Assembly (NCBI RefSeq): GCF_022347765.1
Contig: NZ_JAKRFZ010000026.1
Location: 1 to 57,807, forward strand
Source of the DNA: Pseudoalteromonas sp. OOF1S-7
Lineage (GTDB): Bacteria; Pseudomonadota; Gammaproteobacteria; Enterobacterales; Alteromonadaceae
Direction of reading: 5' to 3'
DNA: 57,807 bases
Made by a program: the position numbers and the translations under genes. The notes beneath the pieces were generated by a model. The model did no database searches and had not been told where the DNA came from. It saw only the letters and a program-made list of their open reading frames with translations. Positions 51,065-57,807 of this stretch are shown in pieces. The first letter of the stretch is position 1. Every line of letters starts with the position of its first letter.

Positions 51065-51785
51065 TCTTCCTTTTGTAAGCAAAATAGGGAATAATCACCG
51101 CCGCCACCGCCAACAACAGCCACTGCACTGCATAAGCCCGATGTTTATCTGGCCCCATAACGACGGCTTCATAGTGTGGCTGAACCTCGCTCACAACCGG
51201 GTGCGACGCATAGGCCAGAGAAGACGCTATCGGGCGCTGTGTCTGAGCAACAAAAAAGGCGTGATCCAGATATTGGATCAGTTCAGGCTGAGCCGCATTC
51301 AGATCAGGCCGGTCAGCTAACGTAAAGCCAGCCCACTTACCTATCTTGAATTCAACGTCGACGGTTTGTAACGCAGTTGGGAGCTCAATCTGCGGTAAAA
51401 CGGCGCGGCTTTGTGCAGCCGGGATAAAGCCAAGGTTGACAACCAGCCATTTCTCGCCGTAAATAGGACGAAACAGAGTGACAACATCATAACCGGGTAC
51501 GCCACTTAATATCTGATTATCGAGCAACCACAAACGTGACGTTTCGAAATAGCCACGCACTCGGTATTGCTTTCCTTCCAACGCACTTTGGTTTTGCAAG
51601 TCCTCAAGCGCATTAAACTCGTGCAGTGACTGGTTACTTTGCCGTTTTTCAATAAGATACTCCTTTTGGGCTGCTCTTTTCCATTGCCACACCGAAAGTG
51701 CCAGACATGTACACACCACTACACTCACTGCCAAAATTGAGCAATATGCGCTAACCTTTAATCTACTCATGTTTAACTGCGTCAT
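51054..51785 (-). CDS. SURF1-family cytochrome oxidase assembly protein
   Basis: 243 aa; a second start at 51770 (MSRLKVSAYC) is possible. Two membrane helices, N-terminal (about 10-32) and C-terminal (about 215-232), flank a periplasmic domain with the SURF1 signature LWQWxR-like ALSVWQWKRAAQKE and LVNLGFIPAA. It aids heme A insertion into subunit I. The gene begins 5 bp from the divergent DUF2909-like gene. Confidence 0.92.
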   Translation of the reverse strand: MTQLNMSRLKVSAYCSILAVSVVVCTCLALSVWQWKRAAQKEYLIEKRQSNQSLHEFNALEDLQNQSALEGKQYRVRGYFETSRLWLLDNQILSGVPGYDVVTLFRPIYGEKWLVVNLGFIPAAQSRAVLPQIELPTALQTVDVEFKIGKWAGFTLADRPDLNAAQPELIQYLDHAFFVAQTQRPIASSLAYASHPVVSEVQPHYEAVVMGPDKHRAYAVQWLLLAVAAVIIPYFAYKRKNDE

Positions 51786-51790
51786 ATGCC

Positions 51791-52099
51791 ATGCTACTCA
51801 AGTTAATTATTATTGTTTTGCTTTTCAGCATCATTTATAACCTGTTTCGAGCTTTGTTCATTATGCTCAAAGGGACTCACTCTGATGAGTCCATGTCTCA
51901 ACTCCTGGGAAAAAGGGTGTTTTTTTCAGCCGGCGTGTTACTGCTTATACTACTAGCCAAAGGGTTGGGCTGGCTTAACTTCAACCCGGCTCCAGGCGCT
52001 ACAACACATAAACAAACACAAATAAGCACAACCAGACTACATCTACAAAGTGCCAATACCAGGCACCAGCCTGAAACGCAAAATGGCTATGCGCGGTGA
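51791..52099 (+). CDS. DUF2909-like twin-transmembrane protein
   Basis: 102 aa. Two membrane helices (about 3-26 and 45-65) joined by a short polar loop resemble the DUF2909 family often found among cox genes. Conservation is expected for about the first 70 residues; the remaining 30 run antisense through the 3' end of coxC (51999-52099), where the Gln/Thr-rich composition looks non-selected. It is on the plus strand while all other cox genes are on the minus strand. No clear ribosome site. Confidence 0.65.
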   Translation: MLLKLIIIVLLFSIIYNLFRALFIMLKGTHSDESMSQLLGKRVFFSAGVLLLILLAKGLGWLNFNPAPGATTHKQTQISTTRLHLQSANTRHQPETQNGYAR

Positions 52100-52862
52100 A
52101 GTGACCCTTCATTACCCGAAGCCACACCACCGCTAAAATAATAGCCCCAAGTGTGACATGCATGCCGTGAAACCCGGTGAGCATAAAGAAGGTATTACCA
52201 TAAATACCAGACTCTAAGGTTAGGCCCAAATCCTGATAAGCATGAACGTACTCCTCAACTTGCAGGACCAAAAAAGCAAAGCCCAGCAAAATGGTTAATC
52301 CTAGAAATACCTTTACTTTATTTCTTTGCCCTTGTTCCATTGCAGTGTGTGCAAAATGCAGTGTCACAGATGATATCAAGAGAATGATGGTGTTTATTAA
52401 CGGTAGACCCTGCCAGCCCATAGCCTGTGTTTTGTCTCCGCCTGGCGTGTTTAGCAGTGGCCATACAGCTTCGAAGCTCGGCCAAAGTAATTCATGTGTC
52501 ATTACGTTGTTGCTAGCACCACCCAACCAAGGGACGGCAAACATGCGAGCATAAAACAAGGCGCCGAAAAACGCGGCAAAGAACATCACTTCAGAAAAGA
52601 TAAACCAAGCCATTCCTTGTCGGAATGAGCGATCCATCTGCTCAGAATACAAGCCCCCCTGCGACTCTCTAATAACATGCCTAAACCACCCGGCTAACAT
52701 AAATAGCAGTAAGCCAATACCAGCGTATAAAATAAATTGGCCAGCAGGGCTTTTCATCACAGTTAACCCTCCCCCGACGGCAACCCCAAACAGGGCAATG
52801 GCTCCCACGATGGGCCAAGGGCTTTGCTCTGGTACATAATATTTTTCGTAACCATTAGCCAT
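51999..52862 (-). CDS. coxC: Cytochrome c oxidase subunit III
   Basis: 287 aa, seven membrane helices, conserved Glu in FAFLVLQVEEYVHAYQD and the end HFVDVVWLCLFV. Part of the aa3/caa3 terminal oxidase. It overlaps the ctaG stop by 8 bp and the DUF2909-like gene on the other strand by 101 bp. Confidence 0.95.
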   Translation of the reverse strand: MANGYEKYYVPEQSPWPIVGAIALFGVAVGGGLTVMKSPAGQFILYAGIGLLLFMLAGWFRHVIRESQGGLYSEQMDRSFRQGMAWFIFSEVMFFAAFFGALFYARMFAVPWLGGASNNVMTHELLWPSFEAVWPLLNTPGGDKTQAMGWQGLPLINTIILLISSVTLHFAHTAMEQGQRNKVKVFLGLTILLGFAFLVLQVEEYVHAYQDLGLTLESGIYGNTFFMLTGFHGMHVTLGAIILAVVWLRVMKGHFTAHSHFAFQAGAWYWHFVDVVWLCLFVFVYVL

Positions 52863-53502
52863 GACTTAATCCTCGTATTTGTTGATACACTGCTACCTGA
52901 ATGCTGTGAGCATAATCTCTTCCGACTGCGGCGCGGCTAAAATCACCTAGCTGCTTTGTTGTTGGGTGCGTAGGAAAATTTTGGTTAGCCGCATTTCTGT
53001 CTGTAATGTCATACAACGTATATGCGAGTGTCAGCTCTCCAATACCTGTTGGTAGTTCCGTGTCGACATAAAAGCGTAACGTAAATGCCATCTTCTGATG
53101 TGCCTTCATACTCTGCTGGTCAAAACAAAAACACGCGAGTTTATGCAGGTACTTGGCTGCCTTACCGGGTGAGACTGATGGAATAGCCTGCATAATGCGA
53201 GCATCGCCACTCAAGTTTTCAGCCGTAAAACTCACTTCAGTCAACGTGCCAGGCGTAACTGTGACTTGGTAGGTCGCAGCCTGCACTTTAAATGGCGCTT
53301 TCCCTTGTGTGTGCGTTGTGAAGCTCACATCAACTTTGCGCGCTAAGTCTTGCTCTTCGCTTGCTTCAGCGGCTTTCAGTTCAACTTTGCCATTGAGCCC
53401 CGTGATATCGCAGAACACGTCGTAAAGTGGTACCAAGGCAAACGCAAATGCAAACATGCCCAGCACCAATAACACGAGCTTTCTCAGTAACGGGGTATGC
53501 AT
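52855..53502 (-). CDS. ctaG: Cytochrome oxidase copper chaperone CtaG (COX11)
   Basis: 215 aa. One N-terminal membrane helix (about 8-28) and a periplasmic Ig-like domain with the copper-binding cysteines in LACFCFDQQ. It delivers copper to the CuB site of subunit I. It overlaps coxA by 1 bp and coxC by 8 bp. Confidence 0.95.
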   Translation of the reverse strand: MHTPLLRKLVLLVLGMFAFAFALVPLYDVFCDITGLNGKVELKAAEASEEQDLARKVDVSFTTHTQGKAPFKVQAATYQVTVTPGTLTEVSFTAENLSGDARIMQAIPSVSPGKAAKYLHKLACFCFDQQSMKAHQKMAFTLRFYVDTELPTGIGELTLAYTLYDITDRNAANQNFPTHPTTKQLGDFSRAAVGRDYAHSIQVAVYQQIRGLSHG

Positions 53503-55094
53503 TACTTCACCTCGGGCGGTGTACTAAAAGTATGATAAGGCGCTGGGGAGGCAACATCCCACTCCAGCCCCTCTGCGCCATCCCACACTTTGGCTGGCGC
53601 ACGCTGCCCGCCAGCTATACACTTGAATACCACAGCCACAAACAACAGCTGAGACAAACCAAAGGCAAAGCCACCAATACTGATCAACGCATTGAAATCT
53701 GCAAATTGCAGGGCGTAATCAGGGATCCGTCGTGGCATTCCTGCGAGCCCAACAAAATGCATCGGAAAGAACAAGATATTAACGCTGACCAATGACAACC
53801 AAAAGTGCCATTTAGCCAAGGTCTCGCTGTACATATAGCCCGTCCACTTAGGCAGCCAGTAGTAAGCTGCCGCCATGATTGAAAAGACAGCCCCCGTGAC
53901 CAGCACATAATGAAAATGAGCAACGACAAAATAAGTATCGTGATACTGAAAATCAGCCGGAGTAATTGCCAGCATCAGCCCAGAGAAACCTCCCAGGGTG
54001 AACAACACGATAAATGCGATGGCAAACAACATCGGGACTTCAAAGCTAATAGAGCCACGCCACATTGTAGCTACCCAATTGAAGACCTTAACACCGGTCG
54101 GTACAGAGATAAGCATAGTCGCATACATAAAAAAGAGCTCACCGGCCAACGGCATACCGGTGGTAAACATATGATGGGCCCATACAATGAAAGACAACAA
54201 TGCTATGGAGGAGGTTGCATATACCATGGATGCATATCCAAACAGCTTTTTCCTCGAGAAGGTGGGCACTATCGTAGAGATCACACCGAATGCCGGTAAT
54301 ATCATGATGTATACTTCAGGATGACCAAAGAACCAAAAAATATGCTGGAACATCACTGGGTCACCCCCGCCAGCAGCATCAAAGAAGCTCGTTCCAAAGT
54401 ACTTATCTGTCAATACCATAGTCACTGCTCCAGCCAGTACAGGCATCACAGCAATCAGTAAAAATGCGGTGATTAACCAGGTCCAGACAAATAAGGGTAA
54501 CTTCATCCATGTCATGCCCGGCGCTCGCATGTTGACTATGGTCACGATGACATTAATAGCCCCCATTATTGAACTGACTCCCATGATATGAACGGCAAAG
54601 ACGAATAAAGCTGTGTTGTCGTTGCTGTAAGTAGTGGAAAGCGGCGCATAAAAAGTCCAACCAAACGCCGGGCCACCGCCTTCCATAAATAATGAGGAGA
54701 GTAGTATCAGAAAAGCGAATGGTAAGATCCAAAAGCTCCAGTTGTTCATCCTCGGCAACGCCATATCGGGCGCACCTATCATCATGGGCACCATCCAGTT
54801 TGCAAGCCCAGTAAAGGCCGGCATTACGGCACCAAACACCATGATCAAACCATGTACTGTCGTCATCTGATTAAAGAAGTGGGGATCTACAAGCTGAAGC
54901 CCTGGCTGGAACAGCTCTGCCCGGATCACCATGGCCATACCGCCACCGATTAGGAACATCAATAGAGAAAACAGTAAATACAACGACCCTATATCTTTAT
55001 GGTTAGTCGTAAAAAGCCAACGCTTGATGCCGGATGCCGGACCGTGGTGGTCGTGCTCTTGCTCATGAGCAGCCTGCTGTGTACTCGAAGTCAT
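53502..55094 (-). CDS. coxA: Cytochrome c oxidase subunit I
   Basis: 530 aa, 12 membrane helices. Heme a/a3 and CuB ligands are visible: HPEVY in WFFGHPEVYIMILPAFG, the adjacent HHMFT pair and HFHYVL. With coxB and coxC it forms the proton-pumping oxidase that reduces oxygen to water. Its N-terminal His-rich segment HEQEHDHHG is an extra. It overlaps coxB by 4 bp and ctaG by 1 bp. Confidence 0.97.
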   Translation of the reverse strand: MTSSTQQAAHEQEHDHHGPASGIKRWLFTTNHKDIGSLYLLFSLLMFLIGGGMAMVIRAELFQPGLQLVDPHFFNQMTTVHGLIMVFGAVMPAFTGLANWMVPMMIGAPDMALPRMNNWSFWILPFAFLILLSSLFMEGGGPAFGWTFYAPLSTTYSNDNTALFVFAVHIMGVSSIMGAINVIVTIVNMRAPGMTWMKLPLFVWTWLITAFLLIAVMPVLAGAVTMVLTDKYFGTSFFDAAGGGDPVMFQHIFWFFGHPEVYIMILPAFGVISTIVPTFSRKKLFGYASMVYATSSIALLSFIVWAHHMFTTGMPLAGELFFMYATMLISVPTGVKVFNWVATMWRGSISFEVPMLFAIAFIVLFTLGGFSGLMLAITPADFQYHDTYFVVAHFHYVLVTGAVFSIMAAAYYWLPKWTGYMYSETLAKWHFWLSLVSVNILFFPMHFVGLAGMPRRIPDYALQFADFNALISIGGFAFGLSQLLFVAVVFKCIAGGQRAPAKVWDGAEGLEWDVASPAPYHTFSTPPEVK

Positions 55095-56233
55095 TTGGCT
55101 TTCTCCTGTTTGTCGTCAAGGTAAGCTTGTATCTGACTAGGTTGAATGACTTCTCCGGTATCATTCCCCCAACTATTTCTTTTATAAGTAATAACTCCAG
55201 CGACTTCTTTTAACGATAATTGCTTTGCAAAGGCTTGCATCGCAGTACCCGGACGCCCTTCCATGATGATTTCTATGTGTGCCTGCAAATCTCCGGTAAC
55301 CATTGGGCTGCCTTTCAATGCAGGAAAAACACCTTGCAAACCCAATCCTGTAGGCTGGTGACACGCCGCACAGTAAGCCATGTAAACGCGCTCGCCGGTC
55401 GTCATCAACTCTTCTTTGCTAAGCGTCTGCTCCAGTAACGCAGCCTCCTGCTGCGCAGCGAGTACGTTTTGCGCTTTTTCGTTAGCAAGCCACGCCTGAA
55501 ACTCTGCTTCAGGCTTTGCTTCTACTACAACGGGCATAAAGCCATGATCTTTACCGCACAGCTCAGCACACTGACCCCGATAGGTGCCGGGCTCGTTCAC
55601 ATTCGTCCATGCCTCATTAATGAAACCAGGATTAGCATCTTTTTTTACTGCAAAATCAGGTACCCACCAGGAATGAATCACATCGTCAGAGGTCAGCAAA
55701 AACCGCACTTTCTTACCAGTAGGAATTACCAAAGGTTTATCGACTTCTAGTAAATAGTGTTCGGTTTTACTCTCCATGTTGTCTATCTGAGCTCTGGGAG
55801 TCGACATCAGAGAGTAGAAATCAACATCATGTCCCAGATACTCGTAATGCCACTTCCATTGTGAACCAGTCACTTTAATTGTCAGATCCGCCTTGTCAGT
55901 ATCTTCCATCGCAATCAGGGTTTTTGTTGCAGGCACTGCCATAGCAACCAGAATTAAGAATGGAATGGCGGTCCAGAGGATTTCGACCTTAGTACTTTCG
56001 TGAAATTGTGCAGGCTCAGCACCTTTAGAGCGCCGATGATGGATCAGTGCCCAAAACATGACAGAAAAGACGATCAGTCCAATCACGCAACAGATCCAGA
56101 ATATGGTCATGTGTAACTGATAAACCTGATTACTGATGTCAGTAACACCTGTACGCATATTATAGTCGCTTGCGAACGCGAACATATTGACCAGTAAACA
56201 CATCGCAATTGTGATGAGTTTCGCTATTTTCAT
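55091..56233 (-). CDS. coxB: Cytochrome c oxidase subunit II with fused cytochrome c domain
   Basis: 380 aa. The signal peptide (about 1-21) and two membrane helices precede the CuA domain with ligands in HSWWVPDF and CAELCGKDHGFM. A fused C-terminal c-type heme domain (CxxCH in YCAACHQPTGLG, axial Met in KGSPMV) makes this a caa3-type oxidase that accepts electrons directly from cytochrome c. First gene of the operon. GAGGGAG lies before the ATG. Confidence 0.96.
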   Translation of the reverse strand: MKIAKLITIAMCLLVNMFAFASDYNMRTGVTDISNQVYQLHMTIFWICCVIGLIVFSVMFWALIHHRRSKGAEPAQFHESTKVEILWTAIPFLILVAMAVPATKTLIAMEDTDKADLTIKVTGSQWKWHYEYLGHDVDFYSLMSTPRAQIDNMESKTEHYLLEVDKPLVIPTGKKVRFLLTSDDVIHSWWVPDFAVKKDANPGFINEAWTNVNEPGTYRGQCAELCGKDHGFMPVVVEAKPEAEFQAWLANEKAQNVLAAQQEAALLEQTLSKEELMTTGERVYMAYCAACHQPTGLGLQGVFPALKGSPMVTGDLQAHIEIIMEGRPGTAMQAFAKQLSLKEVAGVITYKRNSWGNDTGEVIQPSQIQAYLDDKQEKAK

Positions 56234-56535
56234 TAGACGTCTCCCTCGATTGCCTCAAGTGTGAGAAGCAACGGTTCTTATTATCGGATGACTGTCATTT
56301 CACTTGGGTTATCCCATGAGTACTGCACGACCATTTAACAACTAGTCAAAATTTACCCGTTTAGCAAGTTTTTGCTCGGTACTCATTTTGTTTTTAAGGA
56401 GAGGGAAACAATTGAAAAATAGCTGTTTGTTAGGGGTCACTCAACTCTAAGCGCCTGAGATATGGTTATCTAGATGTGTTTACAAGAAGTAAAAATAGCC
56501 CGGTAAAGAGATACCGGGCTGCAGCTGGAAAATAA
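56234..56535. other. Intergenic region between coxB and lexA
   Basis: 302 bp. It should contain the coxB promoter on the minus strand; TTGACT-like and TTGCTA-like hexamers occur but none is paired convincingly with a -10. The right end carries the lexA terminator (56491-56520). No ORF or other repeat was seen. Confidence 0.45.
56491..56520 (-). terminator. Terminator of lexA
   Basis: On the minus strand AGCCCGGTA pairs with TACCGGGCT around a six-base loop and is followed by ATTTTT. It lies 16 bp beyond the lexA stop. Confidence 0.85.
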
Positions 56536-57144
56536 TTATATATCGCCTCGGATCACCCCAACAGCAAGACCTTCTACTGAAAAACTTTGCTGCTCCAGGT
56601 CCACTTCAATGGGTGCGAAGTCTTCGTTTTCTGCATGTAAGTAGACTTTTTTACCCAATTTTTCAAATCGCTTAACCGTAACATCTTCTTCAACACGCGC
56701 TACAACCACCTGCCCATTGTTGACCACCTGAGTACGGTGGACAGCGAGCAAGTCTCCATCCATGATCCCGATGTTCTTCATACTCATACCATTAACCCGT
56801 AGCAGGTAGTCAGCAGCAGGATGAAACATCGCAGGGTCGACCGCACAGTGACTCTCTATGTGCTCCTGAGCAAGTATCGGCTCGCCAGCTGCAACACGAC
56901 CAACTAACGGCAAGCCAAGCTGTTCAGGCTCATCTTCCACCAGTCGAATACCGCGGCTTGCACCTGGCACCATTTCTATGACACCTTTTTTCGCTAACGC
57001 CTTCAAATGCTCCTCAGCAGCATTTGCACTGCGAAACCCAAGTGACTCAGCAATCTCGGCACGAGTCGGAGGCATGCCAGTGTCCTTAATGAAAACTTTT
57101 ATGAGTTCAAGAACTTGTTCTTGTCGTTTCGTGAGTGGTCGCAT
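56536..57144 (-). CDS. lexA: SOS repressor LexA
   Basis: 202 aa from MRPLTKRQEQVL (an upstream in-frame ATG at 57195 would sit inside the SOS boxes). The N-terminal winged helix (about 1-70) binds SOS operators. The autocleavage site is A86-G87 in RVAAGEP; the catalytic dyad is Ser121 (NGMSMKN) and Lys158 (DVTVKRF). RecA-promoted cleavage relieves repression. Two upstream SOS boxes show autoregulation. Confidence 0.97.
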   Translation of the reverse strand: MRPLTKRQEQVLELIKVFIKDTGMPPTRAEIAESLGFRSANAAEEHLKALAKKGVIEMVPGASRGIRLVEDEPEQLGLPLVGRVAAGEPILAQEHIESHCAVDPAMFHPAADYLLRVNGMSMKNIGIMDGDLLAVHRTQVVNNGQVVVARVEEDVTVKRFEKLGKKVYLHAENEDFAPIEVDLEQQSFSVEGLAVGVIRGDI

Positions 57145-57148
57145 ATAA

Positions 57149-57164
57149 CTGGTTTTCCATACAG
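57149..57164. promoter_or_regulatory. lexA: LexA box 2 (imperfect), lexA promoter
   Basis: CTGGTTTTCCATACAG on the plus strand; read on the minus strand the CTGT-N8-CCAG pattern differs from consensus at one position. It lies 24 bp downstream of box 1 and next to the start codon. Confidence 0.6.
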
Positions 57165-57172
57165 TGCATTTA

Positions 57173-57188
57173 CTGTGAGTATATACAG
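57173..57188. promoter_or_regulatory. lexA: LexA box 1, lexA promoter
   Basis: CTGTGAGTATATACAG is a perfect CTGT-N8-ACAG SOS box. It overlaps the -10 of the lexA promoter. Confidence 0.88.
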
Positions 57189-57205
57189 TTATCATTTTTT
57201 CGCAA
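57178..57205 (-). promoter_or_regulatory. lexA: lexA promoter
   Basis: On the minus strand, -35 TTGCGA (57200-57205), 16-nt spacer and -10 TATACT (57178-57183), the latter inside SOS box 1, so LexA would block polymerase. Confidence 0.65.
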
Positions 57206-57584
57206 CGGTTATTCTACTTCAAGTGTCAACTCACCGTTAATTACCTTCGCTGATACTTATCATATACCTATGAGAACGCTAACCTGCGCCTGTCCAACTC
57301 AACGTCATTGGTTGTAGACTCCACCACGCTCTCCACAAGAAGGTGTATCAAAAAGTTGCTCTGCTAGGTGCTTCACCATCCACCCACCCTCATGGATGAA
57401 TTAAGTGCAAAGTACAATGACTGCGAGCAACGCGAGTACATTTACTTTGCGCAAGGGTGAATTGCGACCGAAGCACCGCTTCGCAGCGCAATGAACGCGA
57501 GGCATGGACGCCGAGCCGGGAGCCCTCCACAGGGAAGTGTGTCCAAAGGTTGTTCAGTTAGCGATGGTATGATTAACCCAAACG
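57206..57584. other. Gene-free region between lexA and the rrn terminator
   Basis: About 380 bp. I see no credible gene. The stretch 57440-57560 is rich in short GC-rich inverted elements (GAAGCACCGCTTC, GGCATGGACGCC) and carries a degenerate ORF of a kind often miscalled downstream of rRNA operons. The rest is unremarkable. Confidence 0.5.
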
Positions 57585-57616
57585 CAAAAAAGCCCGACTC
57601 TTTCGAATCGGGCTTT
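57585..57616 (-). terminator. rRNA operon terminator
   Basis: On the minus strand a 12-bp stem (57589-57616, beginning AAAGCCCGA) with one T-G wobble is closed by a GAAA tetraloop and followed by six T. It lies about 65 bp beyond the 5S 3' end. Confidence 0.9.
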
Positions 57617-57680
57617 GATGTACAGGAGGTACGAATGTCGATGATATTCATGGATGAATGTCTTTCGTCGACCTCTAATT

Positions 57681-57807
57681 AGGCCCTGGCGATGTCCTAC
57701 TTTCACATGGGAAACCCCACACTATCATCGGCGCTATTTCGTTTCACTACTGAGTTCGGCATGGGCGGGGCTGGCCTTCCAGTCAGGTGGTTCCAAAATG
57801 CCTCCTA
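57681..57807 (-). rRNA. rrf: 5S rRNA, partial (5' end beyond the window)
   Basis: Minus strand. Conserved 5S landmarks are present: CCATGCCGAACTCAG, AGTGAAACG, TAGCGCCGATG, GTGTGGGGTTT and GTAGGACATCGCCAGG. Helix II pairs correctly (GCATTTTG with CGAAATAGC). It differs from the norm by about 16 extra nt between ACCTGAC and CCCATGCC in loop C, which can fold as CTGG-AAGG-CCAG, and by a one-base-shorter helix IV. The 5' part of helix I is outside the window. The right edge may be a contig end, so the insertion needs confirmation. Confidence 0.85.

Noticed and set aside
57491..57682. 63-aa plus-strand ORF between lexA and the 5S gene
   Set aside because: It reads through the reverse strand of the rrn terminator and up to the 5S end, has no ribosome site and is the kind of spurious ORF commonly called next to rRNA operons.
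1..57807. CRISPR arrays, insertion sequences, prophage, tRNA genes
   Set aside because: No regularly spaced repeats, transposase or phage genes, or cloverleaf with a CCA-type end were seen.

Overview
The window is chromosomal DNA of a marine gammaproteobacterium, most likely Pseudoalteromonas or a close Alteromonadales relative. This rests on protein character, moderate base composition, the combination of a caa3-type cytochrome oxidase cluster, a complete type II secretion operon and a Che2-type chemosensory cluster, and rRNA flanks of gammaproteobacterial type. No database search was possible, so the genus is an inference. There is no sign of prophage, insertion sequence, CRISPR array or tRNA gene; nearly everything is core or long-resident chromosomal content.

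Both ends lie in rRNA operons transcribed leftwards. The left end is the promoter and leader region upstream of a 16S gene that lies outside the window; the right end is the 3' part of a 5S gene followed by its terminator. The segment is therefore the DNA between two same-orientation rrn operons.

Layout. 0.5-1.3 kb: a membrane-anchored RRM protein followed by a partial duplicate of its 3' end. 1.3-4.6 kb: murI, a DUF5610-like gene and trmA (murI next to an rrn leader, with trmA close by, as at E. coli rrnB). 4.6-8.4 kb: two tandem dsbA-type genes behind srkA, then ccoG. 8.7-9.8 kb: small unknown genes and a YecA/UPF0149-type gene. 9.8-21.2 kb: the type II secretion operon gspCDEFGHIJKLMN, with tightly overlapping genes and several GTG starts. 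21.5-36.7 kb: hslR, hslO, pckA, envZ/ompR, greB, tex, bioH, comF/gntX and nfuA, an ancestral gammaproteobacterial order also seen in E. coli, interrupted here by a GNAT-like gene after envZ, a SprA-like HExxH gene with a small flagellar-rod-like partner, and a large M14 peptidase. 36.7-39.3 kb: a small membrane protein, a MATE transporter and a polysaccharide deacetylase. 39.3-47.9 kb: a chemosensory operon (STAS, cheY, cheA, cheW, triple-PAS receptor, cheR, cheD, cheB) with the order of Pseudomonas aeruginosa che2. 48.1-56.2 kb: the aa3/caa3 oxidase operon coxB-coxA-ctaG-coxC, SURF1, a thioredoxin-like gene, ctaA, ctaB and sco, with a DUF2909-like gene on the opposite strand. 56.5-57.1 kb: lexA with two SOS boxes. 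57.2-57.8 kb: intergenic DNA, rrn terminator and partial 5S.

Points most worth a second look: a 16-nt, hairpin-capable insertion in loop C of the 5S gene; the receptor with three near-identical PAS domains and a C-terminal xWxxF tether; paired LacI-type operators upstream of pckA; the SprA-like gene and its rod-like partner; and the partial duplication behind the RRM gene.
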